Both the position numbers and the translations under genes were made by a program. 14,123 bases of DNA from an uncultured Butyricicoccus sp. (lineage in GTDB: Bacteria; Bacillota; Clostridia; Oscillospirales; Butyricicoccaceae). The notes under the pieces are model-generated. The model was not told the DNA's origin, did not search any database, and worked only from the letters and a program-made list of their open reading frames with translations. Location: contig CANPPM010000028.1 in NCBI GenBank assembly GCA_947575935.1, forward strand, positions 1 through 14,123. The letters run 5' to 3'. The first letter of the stretch is position 1. Each line of letters begins with the position of its first letter. Of this stretch, positions 12,996 through 14,123 are shown in pieces.

Positions 12996-14123
12996 ATGAA
13001 AAGACAGAAAAATCTGATGAAGCGCGGCCTTTCCTGGTTGATTGTTTTGGTGATGTGCCTCAGCATGATGCCAATCAGCGCGCTTGCATCTGATGGCCCT
13101 GCCGGCTCGGTGGAAACTGAAGGGGCTGCGGAGACAGCGGGAACCCCGGCTGAGTCCGTTGACCCGTCTGACCCGGCCGACCCGGCTGAGCCGTCTGACC
13201 CGGCCGACCCGGCTGAGCCGTCTGACCCGGCTGAGCCGTCTGACCCGGCTGAGCCGTCTGACCCGGTTGACCCGGCTGACCCGGCTGACCCGGCTGACCC
13301 GGCTGAGCCGGTTGACCCAGCTGACCCGGACGCCCCGGTTGATCCGGACGCCCCGGCTGAGCCGGTTGACCCGGCTGACCCGGCTGACCCGGACGCCCCG
13401 GTTGATCCGGACGCCCCGGCTGAGCCGTCTGACCCGGTTGACCCGGCCGACCCGGCTGAGCCGGTTGACCCAGCTGACCCGGACGCCCCGGTTGATCCGG
13501 ACGCCCCGGTTGACCCGGCTAACCCTGAGGTTCCCGTAGCCCCTGTAGTTCCTGAAATTCAGCCAGTACCCGATGAAGTAAAGGATTTCTTGGATGCAGT
13601 AAATAGGATTCCCGAAATCACTGCGGATAATCTGGAAGAAGCAGGAAATTTAATCAATGCAGCCATTGATGCCTACGAAAGGCTGATTGATGCTGGATTG
13701 ACCGAGTTTGCTGGTGTTGATGCCGGTTATGCCCAAACCTTGAAATCTTTCGAGGAAGTAATCGCTGTATTAGAGCTGAATTCTGTTACATTCGAGATTG
13801 AAAGTATTCCTGGCGCCAGTTTTGGAAATCTCGTTATTAAGAAAAACGGTGTAACGATTGACCCGAGCGGCAGTAGTTCCTATGGTAACATTGGCAAAGA
13901 CGGTAACCTGAAAAACAACGCTGGAACCATTACGAAGAAAGTTGGAGACACAGGTTTCTATCAGCGCGTGCCTACGAATACAATTGTAGGGCAATATTGC
14001 GGCCATGTAGTTGCGGAGTATATTCCGGATAATTATGCGGAAATCACTACTACGCTTGGAAACAGCGGTATCATTGGCGGATTGGGTTATGATGTAGGGA
14101 AATATCCGTCTACAGGGTATCCC
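12996..14123 (+). CDS. Secreted Asp-Pro-rich repeat surface protein, probable adhesin (partial)
   Basis: The first 376 residues of a longer exported protein are in the window. Residues 1-31 are a signal peptide: basic MKRQKNLMKR, a hydrophobic LSWLIVLVMCL stretch and a cleavage site after SALA. Residues 56-175 are a low-complexity stalk of DP, EP and AP units (for example SDPADPAEP and DPDAPVDPDAP), then a Pro-rich linker. From about residue 195 a globular region starts with VKDFLDAVNRIPEI, followed by Gly- and Ser-rich beta-like sequence. The stalk probably spans the cell wall. The ATG at 12996 has AAAGGA 11 bases upstream and lies just after tandem c-di-GMP riboswitches, a setting known for clostridial adhesins. 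The C-terminal anchor is outside the window, so the adhesin role is inference. Confidence 0.8.
   Translation, partial: MKRQKNLMKRGLSWLIVLVMCLSMMPISALASDGPAGSVETEGAAETAGTPAESVDPSDPADPAEPSDPADPAEPSDPAEPSDPAEPSDPVDPADPADPADPAEPVDPADPDAPVDPDAPAEPVDPADPADPDAPVDPDAPAEPSDPVDPADPAEPVDPADPDAPVDPDAPVDPANPEVPVAPVVPEIQPVPDEVKDFLDAVNRIPEITADNLEEAGNLINAAIDAYERLIDAGLTEFAGVDAGYAQTLKSFEEVIAVLELNSVTFEIESIPGASFGNLVIKKNGVTIDPSGSSSYGNIGKDGNLKNNAGTITKKVGDTGFYQRVPTNTIVGQYCGHVVAEYIPDNYAEITTTLGNSGIIGGLGYDVGKYPSTGYP
13161..13520 (+). repeat. GC-rich tandem repeat encoding the Asp/Glu-Pro stalk
   Basis: Units such as GACCCGGCT, GAGCCGTCT and GACGCCCCG recur in multiples of three bases. A higher-order block beginning GAGCCGGTTGACCCAGCTG occurs at 13305 and again at 13458, 153 bases apart (51 codons). 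Length change by slippage or recombination would keep the reading frame. Confidence 0.9.

Noticed and set aside
13161..13520. CRISPR array
   Set aside because: The repeats are short, contiguous, in-frame coding units without unique spacers.
13084..13539. 151-aa Thr-Arg-Leu repeat protein on the plus strand
   Set aside because: It is the +1 shadow of the Asp-Pro repeat. The frame with a signal peptide and RBS is the one from 12996.

Overview
The window looks like the chromosome of a low-to-moderate GC Gram-positive anaerobe of the Clostridia, probably near Oscillospiraceae/Ruminococcaceae. Support comes from the rpsB-tsf pair, strong AGGAGG-type ribosome binding sites, sigma-A promoters of the TTGACA-17-TATAAT type, a yybP-ykoY (Mn2+) riboswitch and tandem c-di-GMP-I riboswitches. 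The species assignment is inference; the genes are read directly.

Layout. 1-947: no recognisable intact gene, only short overlapping frames. 948-1529 (+): SUKH/SMI1-like protein, probably an immunity protein. 1715-2182 (-): uncharacterised 155-aa protein. 2317-3752 (+): consensus promoter, long leader with a Mn2+ riboswitch and overlapping terminator, then a CaCA-family cation exchanger. 3979-5156 (-): a decayed restriction-modification operon with promoter and RBS intact, the endonuclase gene broken by frameshifts and stops, and the MT-A70 adenine methyltransferase intact. 5365-7369 (+): translation operon rpsB (S2) - tsf (EF-Ts) with promoter, leader and strong terminator.

7372-10233 (+): a fossil Tn7-like transposition module, tnsA-tnsB-tnsC-tniQ, in canonical order with overlapping joints. 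Every gene is damaged by a deletion, frameshift, stop or truncation. It runs into the tail of a transglutaminase-like gene and a terminator (10395-10435). 10440-11397: AT-rich, with gene fragments only.

11398-12009 (+): intact serine recombinase. 12080-12684 (+): promoter overlapped by a 9-bp dyad, then a Cys-ribbon/AP2-domain DNA-binding protein. 12786-12953: two tandem c-di-GMP-I aptamers. 12996 to the window end: a secreted protein with a signal peptide and a long Asp-Pro/Glu-Pro repeat stalk, probably a surface adhesin, which continues past the window.

How parts work together: Mn2+ binding should favour read-through into the exchanger. The methyltransferase was probably kept after its partner nuclease decayed. 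c-di-GMP probably sets expression of the stalked surface protein, linking it to the motile/sessile switch. The Tn7-like module cannot encode intact proteins as read here.
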